From Arminella tubonensis (GTDB lineage: Bacteria; Pseudomonadota; Alphaproteobacteria; Rhizobiales; Rhizobiaceae), in NCBI RefSeq assembly GCF_003240585.1, contig NZ_PCDP01000040.1, positions 124,001 to 188,000 of the forward strand: a DNA stretch of 64,000 bases, read 5' to 3'. Of this stretch, positions 9,224-18,668 are shown piece after piece. A program made the translations under genes and the position numbers. Within the stretch, counting starts at the first letter, position 1, and every line of letters begins with the position of its first letter. The notes under the pieces are model-generated. The model did not search any database. It saw only the letters and a program-made list of their open reading frames with translations, and was not told the DNA's origin.

Positions 9224-11701
9224 ATGAAAGCAATCATATCGCTCGTGATTTCAATATCGCTTATTGCAAGTGCTGCTTCGGCGGAGCCGGCGGTTACGAC
9301 TGCCAAGATTAATTTTCGGCAAGGGCCGGGAACACAGTACAAGAGCCTTGGCCAGATAGCTCAGGGCGCCAGCGTCGATCTTGGGCAATGCGATAGCAGC
9401 GGCGCCTGGTGCGCAATTTCCTTCAATGGGCAAAAGGGGTTCGCAAACGGCAAGTTCCTGAACGCGTCGGAAGCCGAAAGGCCGAGCTGGCCGCGGGTCT
9501 ATTCGACCGACGCCGGCGGCCAGATTACGCTCTACCAGCCGCAGGTCACCGACTGGAAGAACTTCACCGAAATTACGGCGCTCATCGCGACGGAATATAA
9601 GACGACAAAGGAAGCAAAGCCGGTTTTCGGCATCCTCACCGTCAATGGTCAGACTGTAGCCGATGGCGATACCGACAATGTTATCGTGAGCAATATCAAG
9701 GTCACGGACATCAATTTCTCGGCGCTGGACCGGAAGTCGCTTTCCGATCTGTCTCTCGAAGTCGGAAAGGTCATGCCGACCGGCAGCGTCACCTATCCGG
9801 AAGAGCGCCTGGCGGCGAGCCTGGCCGACTACAAACGCATGGACGATGTGCAAGGCCTAAAATCGGATCCGCCCGTTATCCTGACCAGCAATGTGGCTTC
9901 GATCCTGGTGTTGACGGACGGTGCCGCGGTGTTTGCTCCGGTCAAGGGCGTCGATGGGCTGTCCTTCGTCGCCAATACGAACTGGGATCTCTTCAAGGTC
10001 GATGCCGATAACACCTATTATCTCAGGAACGGCAAAAGCTGGCTGACCGCTAGGGATTTGTCCTCCAGCGACTGGAAAGAAGCCACGACACTGCCCGAGC
10101 AGTTTTCCAAATTGCCGGACGATGACAACTGGAAAGATGCGCGTGCGGCTCTGCCGCCCACACCTTTACCCGACGGCAAACTTCCAGAGGTATTCTATTC
10201 CGACAAACCGGCCGAACTGGTCCAGTTCGATGGCGTGCCTGCACTCGTGAAGGTTCCAGGGACCGCATTGAAATGGGCGTCGAACAGTTCGAGCGACGTC
10301 TTCTTCAACGATTCAGACCGGAAGTGGTACATCCTGCTGTCAGGGCGATGGTTTTCAGCGACAGCGCTCGGCGGACCGTGGACGTTCGCGACGCCGAACC
10401 TTCCCTCCGACTTCCAGAACATTCCGGACGATGCTCCCTATTACGCCGTTCGGTCTTCTGTCCCCGGAACATCGGAAAATGCCGAGGCCCGCCTGAAGGC
10501 CAGCATTCCCCAGACCGCCCGGGTCGCGACTGACGGTTCCGTGGGGGTCGAGGTCGCCTATAGCGGTGATCCGAAGTTCGAACCGATCGACGGCACCTCC
10601 CTGACTTATGCAGTGAACACCAACGAGCAGGTTATCAAGGTCGGCGACAAATACTTCGTGCTGAAGGACGGAGTATGGTTTGTCGGGCTCAATCCCACGG
10701 GGCCATTCTCGGTCGCGACGGAGGTCCCCGCCGAGATCTACACCATCCCGCCATCGTCGCCCGTCTACAACGCCACCTATGTTCGCATCTACAATACAGA
10801 ACCCGGCGCGGTCTGGTTTGGCTACACGATGGGGTATCTTGGGGCCTATCTTGCCTGGGACGCCATCGTCTATGGCACGGGTTGGTATTATCACCCGTAT
10901 TGGGCGGCCGGTTGGGCTGGTGGCGGATATCTTCCCTATTATCCACGCCCGCTGACCTACGGCATTGGCGCATTCTACAACCCGGCGGTCGGGACCTTCG
11001 GGCGATATGGCTACGCCTACGGACCCTATCGTGGGATCGCGGGCGGAGCGGCCTATAATCCCCGGACGGGCGCCTATATCCGTGGCGTCGCGATAACGGG
11101 TCCGAATGGCGCTGCCGGGTTCATCTCAGCATATAATCCTCGTACAGGAAACGGTGTGGTCGCGCACGGTGGCAGCAACGTGTACGGATCGTGGGGAACC
11201 GCGGGCGTCAAGCACGGATCTGAGTTCGCCCGCGTCAATGCGGGAGCGAACGCCAACGGCGCTGCGGCGCAGTGGCGAACGTCTGAGGGCAACCATGGAT
11301 TCGTGGCGGCTGGCAAGGGCGGAGACGTCTACGCCGGCAGGGATGGCAACGTCTATCGCAAGGACGACGGCCAATGGCAAAAACACACGGACGGCGGCTG
11401 GTCCCCCGTCCAGCGTCCAACGACAGACAATCTGAAGAATGCTGGGCAGAACATTGCCAACCGTCCCGGCGCCAACGGCGGCGGTGTCCAGAACCTGGCC
11501 AATCGTCCAAGCCGAGCGCAGCCGATCGCGCCGGACAATCTTGGTATCGATCGTGCAGGACGTCAACTTGGCAACCAGCGAGCCCTTCAACACCAGATGT
11601 TCCAACGTCCCCCACCCCAGAATTTTGGCGGCTTTCATGGCGGCGGGGGCTTCGGAGGAGGTGGTGGATTTAGAGGCGGTGGCGGATTCCATCGCAGATG
11701 A
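9224..11701 (+). CDS. large exported SH3-like repeat protein with Tyr- and Gly-rich tail
   Basis: An 825-residue protein following GGAGAG. It has a signal peptide (about 1-20, ASAASAE), then a bacterial SH3 domain (about 25-80, KINFRQGPGTQYKSLGQI). Between about 225 and 530 I see three related modules, each with an aromatic core of the kind KWYILLSGRWF / GGPWTFA / LPSDFQNIPDDAPYY. A Tyr/Trp-rich stretch follows (GWYYHPYWAAGW), then repeats of YNPRTG, and the protein ends in a Gly-rich tail (residues about 798-825). Relatives are annotated loosely as carbohydrate-binding family V/XII proteins; no activity is known. It sits in the DUF1254 operon and probably acts at the cell surface or in the periplasm. 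Confidence 0.8.
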   Translation: MKAIISLVISISLIASAASAEPAVTTAKINFRQGPGTQYKSLGQIAQGASVDLGQCDSSGAWCAISFNGQKGFANGKFLNASEAERPSWPRVYSTDAGGQITLYQPQVTDWKNFTEITALIATEYKTTKEAKPVFGILTVNGQTVADGDTDNVIVSNIKVTDINFSALDRKSLSDLSLEVGKVMPTGSVTYPEERLAASLADYKRMDDVQGLKSDPPVILTSNVASILVLTDGAAVFAPVKGVDGLSFVANTNWDLFKVDADNTYYLRNGKSWLTARDLSSSDWKEATTLPEQFSKLPDDDNWKDARAALPPTPLPDGKLPEVFYSDKPAELVQFDGVPALVKVPGTALKWASNSSSDVFFNDSDRKWYILLSGRWFSATALGGPWTFATPNLPSDFQNIPDDAPYYAVRSSVPGTSENAEARLKASIPQTARVATDGSVGVEVAYSGDPKFEPIDGTSLTYAVNTNEQVIKVGDKYFVLKDGVWFVGLNPTGPFSVATEVPAEIYTIPPSSPVYNATYVRIYNTEPGAVWFGYTMGYLGAYLAWDAIVYGTGWYYHPYWAAGWAGGGYLPYYPRPLTYGIGAFYNPAVGTFGRYGYAYGPYRGIAGGAAYNPRTGAYIRGVAITGPNGAAGFISAYNPRTGNGVVAHGGSNVYGSWGTAGVKHGSEFARVNAGANANGAAAQWRTSEGNHGFVAAGKGGDVYAGRDGNVYRKDDGQWQKHTDGGWSPVQRPTTDNLKNAGQNIANRPGANGGGVQNLANRPSRAQPIAPDNLGIDRAGRQLGNQRALQHQMFQRPPPQNFGGFHGGGGFGGGGGFRGGGGFHRR

Positions 11702-11751
11702 GACGTGATCGCGATACAATCGGTGCGAGTGATTCGGTGGGGAATATCAGT

Positions 11752-12744
11752 ATGCGGACTTCAAGACTGAAACTGGCGGCATTTGCCGCAACCCTCTTCG
11801 TCGTAGGGGCCGGTTGCTCCTATGCGGCAGAAGGCGGCGCGGGTTTTTACCTGCTAGGCAGCAAGGGTCCTGCAGCGGGCGTAACGCCTCCGCCCGGCAC
11901 CTATTTCCAAAACGATCTCTACTTCTACAAGGGCGATCTCGGTGGAAATCGCCAGTTGCCGACGGGCGGCAATGTCATAGCTGGTGTAACGGGCAAGGCG
12001 GCGATCGAAATCCCCACTTTCATCTGGGTCACGCCCGCCGAGATCCTTGGTGGTCAGCTGGGCTTCTCCGCTTCGCTTCCGTTCGGATACAAGGATGTGT
12101 CTGCTGATCTCGCCATCTCAAGCCCACGCTTTGGAGGCCGCAGCCGTGGAATAGATGACGATGTCTTCACACTCGGCGATCCGCTCGCCTCGAGTTTCAT
12201 CGGCTGGACCACCGGAGACCTACATATCCAGAGCGGCGTCCTCGTCAACATACCCATCGGTGACTATCAGGACGGGGAACTGGCCAACATTGCCTTCCAT
12301 CACTGGGGCGCGGATATCTACACGGCCGCATCCTATATCGACCCGACGACCGGCCTGGATTTCTCGGGCACGATCGGGATGACGTTCAACGCCGAAAACC
12401 CCGCGACGAACTATCGGACGGGCGACGAATTCCACGCTGAATGGGCGATATCGTAAAGCTTCTCGCCCCAGTTTTCCGCGGGCCTGGTTGGCTACTACTA
12501 TGACCAGGTAACCGGGGACAGCGGTTCAGGCGCCGTCCTCGGCCCATTCAAGGGCAGGGTAGCCGCAATCGGTGCGACGGTCGGCTATAACTTCGAAGTC
12601 GGTGGCACGCCTGTCGCGGCCAGGGTGAAATATTACCACGAATTCGCAGCTGAAAACCGCTCCGAGGGAGACGCGGTCTTCTTGACGGTTTCAGTTCCGC
12701 TCGGCTTCAAGAAGCCTGCGAAACAGGTTGCCGACGCTCAATAG
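11752..12744 (+). pseudogene. SphA/phenol_MetA_deg-like outer-membrane protein, interrupted by in-frame TAA
   Basis: A 331-codon frame that would encode a small outer-membrane beta-barrel of the SphA (COG4313, MetA-pathway of phenol degradation) type, with a signal peptide ending SYAAEGG. The ATG at 11752 follows GGTGGGGA. A TAA at 12454-12456 (codon 235) interrupts it after EWAIS; the same frame then continues with convincing barrel sequence (SFSPQFSAGLVGYYYDQVTG) to a stop at 12742-12744. One A-to-T change in a Lys codon would explain the stop. Either a recent nonsense mutation, a sequencing error or readthrough. It is the last gene of the DUF1254 operon; the family is proposed to import hydrophobic compounds. 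Confidence 0.8.
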
Positions 12745-12752
12745 AGCAATCG

Positions 12753-12786
12753 GCCAAGGCTTGCCGGCTAAGTGGCAAGCCTTGGC
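12753..12786. terminator. bidirectional hairpin between convergent genes
   Basis: A perfect 13-base inverted repeat (GCCAAGGCTTGCC and its complement) with an 8-base loop in the 43 bases between the end of the SphA-like gene and the end of the convergent membrane-protein gene. There is no strong T-run on either side, so it may work as a hairpin with Rho or as a transcript end stabiliser. Confidence 0.75.
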
Positions 12787-12787
12787 G

Positions 12788-13978
12788 TTATAGTACAAGC
12801 AGTCGTTTGACGATCGGAAGCAGGTCCTTGAAGGGGAGCTGGGTCAATCCAACGGCAATGAGCGGCAGCAATGCAACGACGGTGACCGGCAGCAGCGTCG
12901 ATCGGTTCAGGATGAGGGGAGACAGCTTCCCTATGGCCTCGTAAAGTTTTGTCGGATCGGCGATCTCTTGCTCCGGTCGCGAGTGGTCGCCATTCGCGGC
13001 AACGTTACTGCCAAGCGTGCTACGCTCTACCGATCGCTGGAATTCGGTTGCCTGACGACTTGCTGCCTGAAGGGTTCTCGTTTTCAACTCCGAAAGCGCG
13101 ATGGCGAAAGAGGTGAGGGGGACTCCGAAAAATATAAAGACGACGACCAGCCAAAGTCCCATCACCGCCCCGAAGCTCGTGACCGTGAATGTCTCATGCA
13201 GAACTTGATGCGCGATCGTCGCTGCCAGCACGCAGCTTGTGGCGACGGTGAATGTTACATAAGCGTTCGGATATCCGCCCACAAAGCCGACGCCCCCATG
13301 CTTGTCGGGATGCGTTGCGACCAGCCGCAGGTCCAGCCGGGCAAATCTTGCCAGAAGATTCCCCCAGATGATGTGCCGCCAGACCGCGCGCGTCAGGAGA
13401 AACCAGAACATCGTATTGCTGACCAGGATCGACCACCAGCCCGCAGGACTGAGCGACTTGCTTCCTCCGACTATAGTCAACGCCCAGGAAGAATCGGTCT
13501 GGCCGTCCATGTTGTGAAGTACCAACGAGGATGTGGCAATGGAGACAAGTAGGCAGACGATCTCCGCACCTGCAGAGTCCCTGCTGCGCTTTGCCTCGGA
13601 TAGCGCAGTTCTTGCAGACTTCAGCGATCCCGCGGCAAGGACCGGAATATTGAAGAACTGATCGACGCATAGTCTCAGCCGGTCTTCGATCTGGCCTTCA
13701 GCTATGATCAACATGCCGATCGCAAGGAATGACCTTGCCCATACGCCGGGATCGAGCAGATATGGGCGAGTATCCAGTTCGCCGAATGCGGTGCCAGCGA
13801 CAAGTGTCAACAAGAGGGGAATTCCCCAGGTCACGGCGATGAGCACCAAGGCCCTTCGAGCGGGTCTTAATTTGTCGCCGGCCACCAAGCCGATCCGCTT
13901 CTGAGCATCGAAAAACGGACCGCCGCGGGCAATCAGAAACGGTTCGCCGTCGTCCTCGTCGTTCCGCATGGCCGTCAC
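12788..13978 (-). CDS. polytopic membrane protein of unknown function
   Basis: A protein of about 396 residues that I do not recognise. It begins with a hydrophilic stretch and then has hydrophobic segments at about 43-65, 82-95, 140-158, 180-200, 240-262, 270-293 and near the C-terminus (about 365-380), so six or seven membrane passes. The loop after residue 300 is polar and charged. GTG at 13978 or ATG at 13969 may be the start; an AAGGAG lies 13 bases before the GTG. The gene starts one base from the stop of the DUF900 hydrolase gene, so the two are translationally coupled and probably act together. Confidence 0.75.
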   Translation of the reverse strand: MTAMRNDEDDGEPFLIARGGPFFDAQKRIGLVAGDKLRPARRALVLIAVTWGIPLLLTLVAGTAFGELDTRPYLLDPGVWARSFLAIGMLIIAEGQIEDRLRLCVDQFFNIPVLAAGSLKSARTALSEAKRSRDSAGAEIVCLLVSIATSSLVLHNMDGQTDSSWALTIVGGSKSLSPAGWWSILVSNTMFWFLLTRAVWRHIIWGNLLARFARLDLRLVATHPDKHGGVGFVGGYPNAYVTFTVATSCVLAATIAHQVLHETFTVTSFGAVMGLWLVVVFIFFGVPLTSFAIALSELKTRTLQAASRQATEFQRSVERSTLGSNVAANGDHSRPEQEIADPTKLYEAIGKLSPLILNRSTLLPVTVVALLPLIAVGLTQLPFKDLLPIVKRLLVL

Positions 13979-13979
13979 C

Positions 13980-15215
13980 TCAGTTGATCAGCTCCTTCGG
14001 CTGGGAACCGCTCTGCAAGATCCCGTCGAGCTGGCCGGCCTTCGCAGGCCGTTTCTGGTTTTCGAGCGCCGCGGCGGGCGCGTTGATCGCAGTGGCTGCG
14101 ACCTTTCCGACTGTGTTCGCCGTCCCTGCCACGACCGCCGTGACGCCCTGGACAAGTGACACGTCGGAGTCCGTCAATGTTTGCCCCGTCACAAGGCGCT
14201 GGCCGATCAGCTGTACGATCTCGGGACTTTCAGCGAACTTGCCGTGGTGCATGCTGTCCTCTGTCTTCAGCTTGGTGAGATCGACCACTGTGATTCCGGC
14301 TTTCTCCAGCTTGGACTTATAGGGTTCCACGGCCGGATTGATCGCCCCCAGCCTCAGCACGTCGCCGGAGATGAGGCGGGAAGCCGCCAATGCCCGGTCG
14401 TCCTGTGAAACGAAAATCGTGAACTTGGGATGGTCCGGACCCATCTCGGTGAACTGGCGGGCAAAGACGTCGACGTCGATGTCGGGCGAGGCGAGGATCA
14501 CATTGTTGATCTTCGGGTCAACACGCCCGTCGCGGATCGCCATCTGTCTGAGAGACTCCATCGCCAGCCAAGTCCCCATGGAATGGGCGAGCACGGTAAT
14601 GTCCTTCTCGTTCGGATCCTGCGCCAGGGTCTTCAGTGTCTGCTCGAATGCTGTTCGGGAATAATTGGTGCTTTCCTTGTCGTATTCGTAGTCGAACAGG
14701 TTGGCGCGCGATGGCCAGGTAAAGAGGATCGGGGTGACCTTCGCACCGGAATCATGGACGATCTGGGCAAAACGGAAGACCGAATCCTCATAGGTATTGT
14801 TGAAGCCATGGACGAAGACCAGCGCGTGGCCACCGACGATGTGCTGCTGGAACCACGCGCGTCCCTGTTTGATCGTGTCGATCTGCGCGACATGCGTTAC
14901 CGCAAAATCTGTCGCCGGGTTCGGTGGCAGTTTCTTCGGCCACTCGACGCTCCCCGACTTTCTCATGGAATCCGCAGGGATCGAGATCGTCACGTCTGTC
15001 AGGAAGGGCTTGGGGCTACGCTCGCCGGCAAAGAGTGTTGCGGGGTTGCCCGACGGCAGTCGACTTGTCGCGACGAGCATGTCGACCTTGGATGCAGTCG
15101 GCGAAAGGGTGGACGCCGCAACAGGCGTCATCACCCCTTTGGGATGCCCGGCGCAGGAGGCCAAAATCAGAGAAACAATCAGCACTATCGGCGCGTGTAT
15201 CGATATTCTCAGCAT
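13980..15215 (-). CDS. alpha/beta hydrolase lipoprotein, DUF900 family
   Basis: A 411-residue protein with a lipoprotein signal and lipobox (LILASC, Cys at about residue 23), so it is probably anchored to a membrane facing the periplasm. The DUF900 alpha/beta-hydrolase domain follows, with oxyanion-region FVHGFNNTYEDSVFR, nucleophile motif AHSMG, and DIDVDVFARQF. The ATG at 15215 is chosen because AAAGGAG lies about 10 bases upstream and it opens the lipoprotein signal; a longer frame from 15245 exists. DUF900 proteins are putative esterases or lipases; the substrate is not known. It is first in a two-gene minus-strand unit with the orphan membrane protein. Confidence 0.85.
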   Translation of the reverse strand: MLRISIHAPIVLIVSLILASCAGHPKGVMTPVAASTLSPTASKVDMLVATSRLPSGNPATLFAGERSPKPFLTDVTISIPADSMRKSGSVEWPKKLPPNPATDFAVTHVAQIDTIKQGRAWFQQHIVGGHALVFVHGFNNTYEDSVFRFAQIVHDSGAKVTPILFTWPSRANLFDYEYDKESTNYSRTAFEQTLKTLAQDPNEKDITVLAHSMGTWLAMESLRQMAIRDGRVDPKINNVILASPDIDVDVFARQFTEMGPDHPKFTIFVSQDDRALAASRLISGDVLRLGAINPAVEPYKSKLEKAGITVVDLTKLKTEDSMHHGKFAESPEIVQLIGQRLVTGQTLTDSDVSLVQGVTAVVAGTANTVGKVAATAINAPAAALENQKRPAKAGQLDGILQSGSQPKELIN

Positions 15216-15421
15216 CCGGTGCCGCTCCTTTGTAACGCTGCGCACAGTCGATGCCGGCCGCCTGGTTCGTTGGCAGCACCCTTTCCAGAAATTCCCGTTT
15301 CATGAAGTACGTTACAGTTACGAACGACGATTTTCATACATCGAAGAGTCTCGGAGGGCCGTCCGACAAGTGACAGAAGATGCTGTCGGATGCCCGGTTC
15401 GCGAAAACCAAGCTAAAAAGA

Positions 15422-15451
15422 AACCCGCCATCTGACAGCAGGTGGCGGGTT
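15422..15451 (-). terminator. intrinsic terminator of the aap operon
   Basis: On the minus strand a hairpin with AACCCGCCA / TGGCGGGTT arms, extended by CTG/CAG, is followed by a T-rich run (TTTCTTTTT). It lies 28 bases after the aapP stop codon and is the clear end of the amino-acid transporter operon. Confidence 0.9.
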
Positions 15452-15478
15452 CATATTGTTTCGAAGCGGTGGTGCTAC

Positions 15479-16252
15479 TCAGTGCAGGATCTGGCTGAGG
15501 AACAGTTTGGTGCGCTCGTGCTGCGGATTGTCGAAGAACTCGGCCGGCGAATTCTGTTCGACGATCTGGCCCTGGTCCATGAAGATCACCCGGTTGGCGA
15601 CCTGGCGGGCAAAGCCCATTTCGTGGGTGACGCAAAGCATCGTCATGCCTTCTTCGGCAAGGCCCACCATCGTGTCGAGCACTTCCTTGATCATTTCCGG
15701 ATCGAGAGCCGAGGTCGGCTCATCGAATAGCATGATCTTCGGGTTCATGCAGAGCGAGCGGGCGATCGCCACACGCTGCTGCTGGCCGCCGGAAAGCTGG
15801 CCGGGATATTTCAGTGCTTGATCCGGAATCTTGACGCGGGTGAGGAAGTGCATCGCCACCTCCTCGGCCTGCTTCTTGGGCATCTTGCGCACCCAGATCG
15901 GCGCGAGCGTGCAGTTTTCAAGTATGGTCAGGTGTGGGAACAGGTTGAAGTGCTGGAACACCATTCCAACTTCGCGACGGACTTCATCGATCTTCTTCAG
16001 ATCGTTGGTAAGCTCGACTCCGTCGACGACGATACTGCCCTTCTGGTGCTCCTCTAGTCGGTTGATACAGCGGATCATCGTTGACTTGCCGGAGCCAGAC
16101 GGCCCGGCGATAACGATGCGCTCACCGCGCATGACCTTGAGGTTGATGTCGCGAAGCACGTGGAAGTCGCCGTACCACTTGTTCATGTTGACGATTTCGA
16201 CCGCGACTTCGGTCTCGGAGACGGTGAGTTTCTTGAGTAGGGGGTCAGCCAT
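15479..16252 (-). CDS. aapP: general L-amino acid ABC transporter, ATP-binding subunit
   Basis: A 257-residue ABC ATPase with Walker A GPSGSGKST at residues 50-58, Q-loop FQHFNLFPH, signature LSGGQQQR and Walker B IMLFDEPTSALD followed by the switch His (CVTHEMG). This is the polar amino-acid type and it is the last gene of the aapJQMP set, which in Rhizobium leguminosarum takes up a broad range of L-amino acids. It starts 18 bases after aapM and is followed by a strong terminator. Strong identification by family and gene order. Confidence 0.95.
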   Translation of the reverse strand: MADPLLKKLTVSETEVAVEIVNMNKWYGDFHVLRDINLKVMRGERIVIAGPSGSGKSTMIRCINRLEEHQKGSIVVDGVELTNDLKKIDEVRREVGMVFQHFNLFPHLTILENCTLAPIWVRKMPKKQAEEVAMHFLTRVKIPDQALKYPGQLSGGQQQRVAIARSLCMNPKIMLFDEPTSALDPEMIKEVLDTMVGLAEEGMTMLCVTHEMGFARQVANRVIFMDQGQIVEQNSPAEFFDNPQHERTKLFLSQILH

Positions 16253-16270
16253 GTTTTTTTCCCTCGGGTC

Positions 16271-17425
16271 TTATCTTTTGTGGCCAGTATCTAGATGGCG
16301 TTCCATGAAGCCTGAATAGCGCGACATGCCGAAGCAGAATAGCCAGAAAACGAAGCCTGCGAATATCAGTCCGGTCAGTGGTGTGACCGGGGTCAGCCAT
16401 CTGGCATCCCCGAAGCTGGCTTTCACGATGCCGAGCAGGTCATACATGTTGATGATCGATACCAGCGAGGTATCCTTGAACATGCCGATAAACGTGTTGA
16501 CGATGCCAGGAATGACCAGCTTGATTGCCTGCGGCATGATGATGAAGGTCATCTTCTGGAAGTAGTTCAATCCAAGCGAGTCTGCGCCTTCATACTGGCC
16601 CTTCGGAATGGCTTGGAGACCGCCGCGAATGACCTCCGCCATGTAAGCCGAAGCGAAGATCGACACGCCGACGAGTGCGCGGAGGAATTTGTCGATGTTG
16701 GTCCCGGGCGAGAGAAACAATGGCAGGAGAACACTTGCCATGAAGAGCACCGTGATCAGGGGTACGCCGCGAACCAGTTCGATGAAGCCGATGCAGGCAG
16801 CCTTGAGGATCGGCATGTTCGATCGCCGCCCAAGGGCGAGCACGATGCCGAATGGCAACGACACAACAATGCCCACGAAGGATAAGATCAGCGTCACCAT
16901 CAAGCCACCCCAGCTGGATGTCTCGACATGGGAGAGGCCAAACCAGCCTCCGAGGAGCAGGATGACGGCGAGTATCGGCAACGCCACGAGGAGAAGAAGC
17001 GCGTTCAGCCCTTTGCGCGGCGCAGACGGCATCAGGAAGGGAACCAGCAGCCCCACGAACAGTACGGCTATCAGGATCGGCCGCCAGAGCTGGTCACGTG
17101 GATAAGAGCCGACCATGAACTGGGTGAACCAGTCCCCGACATAGGCCCAGCAAGCGCCGCTCCAACCATCTGGCTGCGTGCCGCCCTGGTTGATCGTTGC
17201 GCATGCGGTCCGATCGTGACCGATCCACACCGCATTGATAAACAGGAAATCAACAACAGACACCAGGAACCAGACGACGACCACCGCCACCACAACGGAC
17301 AGGATCGAATCCTTGGGGGTGGCGAAAAGATTGTGCCTGGCCCAACCGCGAACGGTCTTGTCACTAAGCGGGGCCTCTTCAGCGGCGATGAGGTTCTGAC
17401 GAACAAAAGCGATCTGACCGTCCAT
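16271..17425 (-). CDS. aapM: general L-amino acid ABC transporter, permease
   Basis: A 384-residue inner-membrane permease. After an N-terminal domain with several helices and a loop unusual for most amino-acid permeases (about 80-125, containing YVGDWFTQFMVGSYPRDQLWRP interrupted by polar residues), the C-terminal half carries the His/Glu/Gln/Opine permease fold with the coupling-loop sequence EVIRGGLQAIPKGQYEGADSLG split over about residues 264-285. Long N-terminal extensions are characteristic of AapQ and AapM. One base separates it from the aapQ stop. Confidence 0.95.
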   Translation of the reverse strand: MDGQIAFVRQNLIAAEEAPLSDKTVRGWARHNLFATPKDSILSVVVAVVVVWFLVSVVDFLFINAVWIGHDRTACATINQGGTQPDGWSGACWAYVGDWFTQFMVGSYPRDQLWRPILIAVLFVGLLVPFLMPSAPRKGLNALLLLVALPILAVILLLGGWFGLSHVETSSWGGLMVTLILSFVGIVVSLPFGIVLALGRRSNMPILKAACIGFIELVRGVPLITVLFMASVLLPLFLSPGTNIDKFLRALVGVSIFASAYMAEVIRGGLQAIPKGQYEGADSLGLNYFQKMTFIIMPQAIKLVIPGIVNTFIGMFKDTSLVSIINMYDLLGIVKASFGDARWLTPVTPLTGLIFAGFVFWLFCFGMSRYSGFMERHLDTGHKR

Positions 17426-17426
17426 C

Positions 17427-18620
17427 TTAGCGCTCCACCAATGCCATACGGGCGTTGAACCAGTTCATGAAAAGCGATGTAACAAGGCTCAGCGACATAT
17501 AGATCGCCATCCAGATACCAATGATCTCGATCGAGTGGCCCGATTGATTGAGGATCGTTCCGCCGACCGCAACGAGGTCGGCGTATCCGATGGCGACTGC
17601 GAGCGAAGAGTTTTTTGTCAGGTTCAGATACTGCGACGTGAGCGGCGGAATAATGATGCGAAGCGCCTGCGGCAGGACAACCAACCGCGTTGCTAAACCA
17701 GGGCGGATGCCAAGCGCATGTGCTGCTTCCGATTGTCCCTTCGAAACACCGCGGATGCCGGCGCGGAAGATTTCGGCGATGAACGCGGCGGTGTAGAAGG
17801 ACAACGCCATATAGAGCGACAGAAATTCCGGGCCGACGACAGTGCCGCCATTCATGTTGAATTTTCCGAGTACCGGAACATCAAACGTAACTGGAAAACC
17901 GGCGATGGCAAAGGCAATCAAAGGCAGACCCACGATCAGGCCAAGATTGACCAGGAGCACCGGTGGTCTCTTGCCGGTTGCCAGCTGCTGCTTGTTGGCC
18001 CATCGGGTGTAGACAATTGCGCCGACCACGCCTAGCAGGAAGGCGATCGGTACGATCCAGATGCCCGCTCCAAAAACCGGCGCGGGCATGTAAATGCCAC
18101 GGTTGCTGACATAGACGGATAGGGGCAGGGACAAAGACTTCTTGACGTCCGGCAAAAGCGACAGAACGCCCTTGTACCAGAAGAAGATAACGAGAAGCGG
18201 GGGAATGTTACGGAAGACTTCGACGTAAACCGTCGAAAGTTTGGCAATCAGCCAGTTGTGCGAGAGGCGTCCGATGCCGACCAGCATCCCGACGATCGTG
18301 GCGGTTATGATCCCGGCAATCGCAACGATCAGGGTATTGATCAAGCCGAGGACGAGGGCGCGGAAATATGTCGAGTCGCTCGAATATTGAATGGGAGTCT
18401 GGGCTATATCAAAGCCGGAGCGACCGTTCAGGAAGCTGAGGCTCGTTGTCATGTTGGCCTTGGCCAGGTTTTGCGCCGCATTGGTGCTCGCGTACCAGAT
18501 GAGCCAGGCGATAAAGATTACAGTCAGCGCCTGATAGACAAACTGGCGCAGTTGTTGATTGTAAAGCAAAGAACGCCACGAACGGCTATCGCCGGTCCCT
18601 TCTGCGGCTGCAACGGCCAT
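17427..18620 (-). CDS. aapQ: general L-amino acid ABC transporter, permease
   Basis: A 397-residue permease paralogous to AapM, with about eight hydrophobic segments, an extended periplasmic region between about 165 and 245, and the EAA coupling loop FRAGIRGVSKGQSEAAHALG at about 290-310. It follows aapJ after a 96-base gap that contains a hairpin, and is followed directly by aapM. The two permeases form the membrane heterodimer served by AapP and AapJ. Confidence 0.95.
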   Translation of the reverse strand: MAVAAAEGTGDSRSWRSLLYNQQLRQFVYQALTVIFIAWLIWYASTNAAQNLAKANMTTSLSFLNGRSGFDIAQTPIQYSSDSTYFRALVLGLINTLIVAIAGIITATIVGMLVGIGRLSHNWLIAKLSTVYVEVFRNIPPLLVIFFWYKGVLSLLPDVKKSLSLPLSVYVSNRGIYMPAPVFGAGIWIVPIAFLLGVVGAIVYTRWANKQQLATGKRPPVLLVNLGLIVGLPLIAFAIAGFPVTFDVPVLGKFNMNGGTVVGPEFLSLYMALSFYTAAFIAEIFRAGIRGVSKGQSEAAHALGIRPGLATRLVVLPQALRIIIPPLTSQYLNLTKNSSLAVAIGYADLVAVGGTILNQSGHSIEIIGIWMAIYMSLSLVTSLFMNWFNARMALVER

Positions 18621-18668
18621 ACATTTTCCCCTGTTTCCACTCGCCCTTTTCGGGCGTTATTTTTTCGA

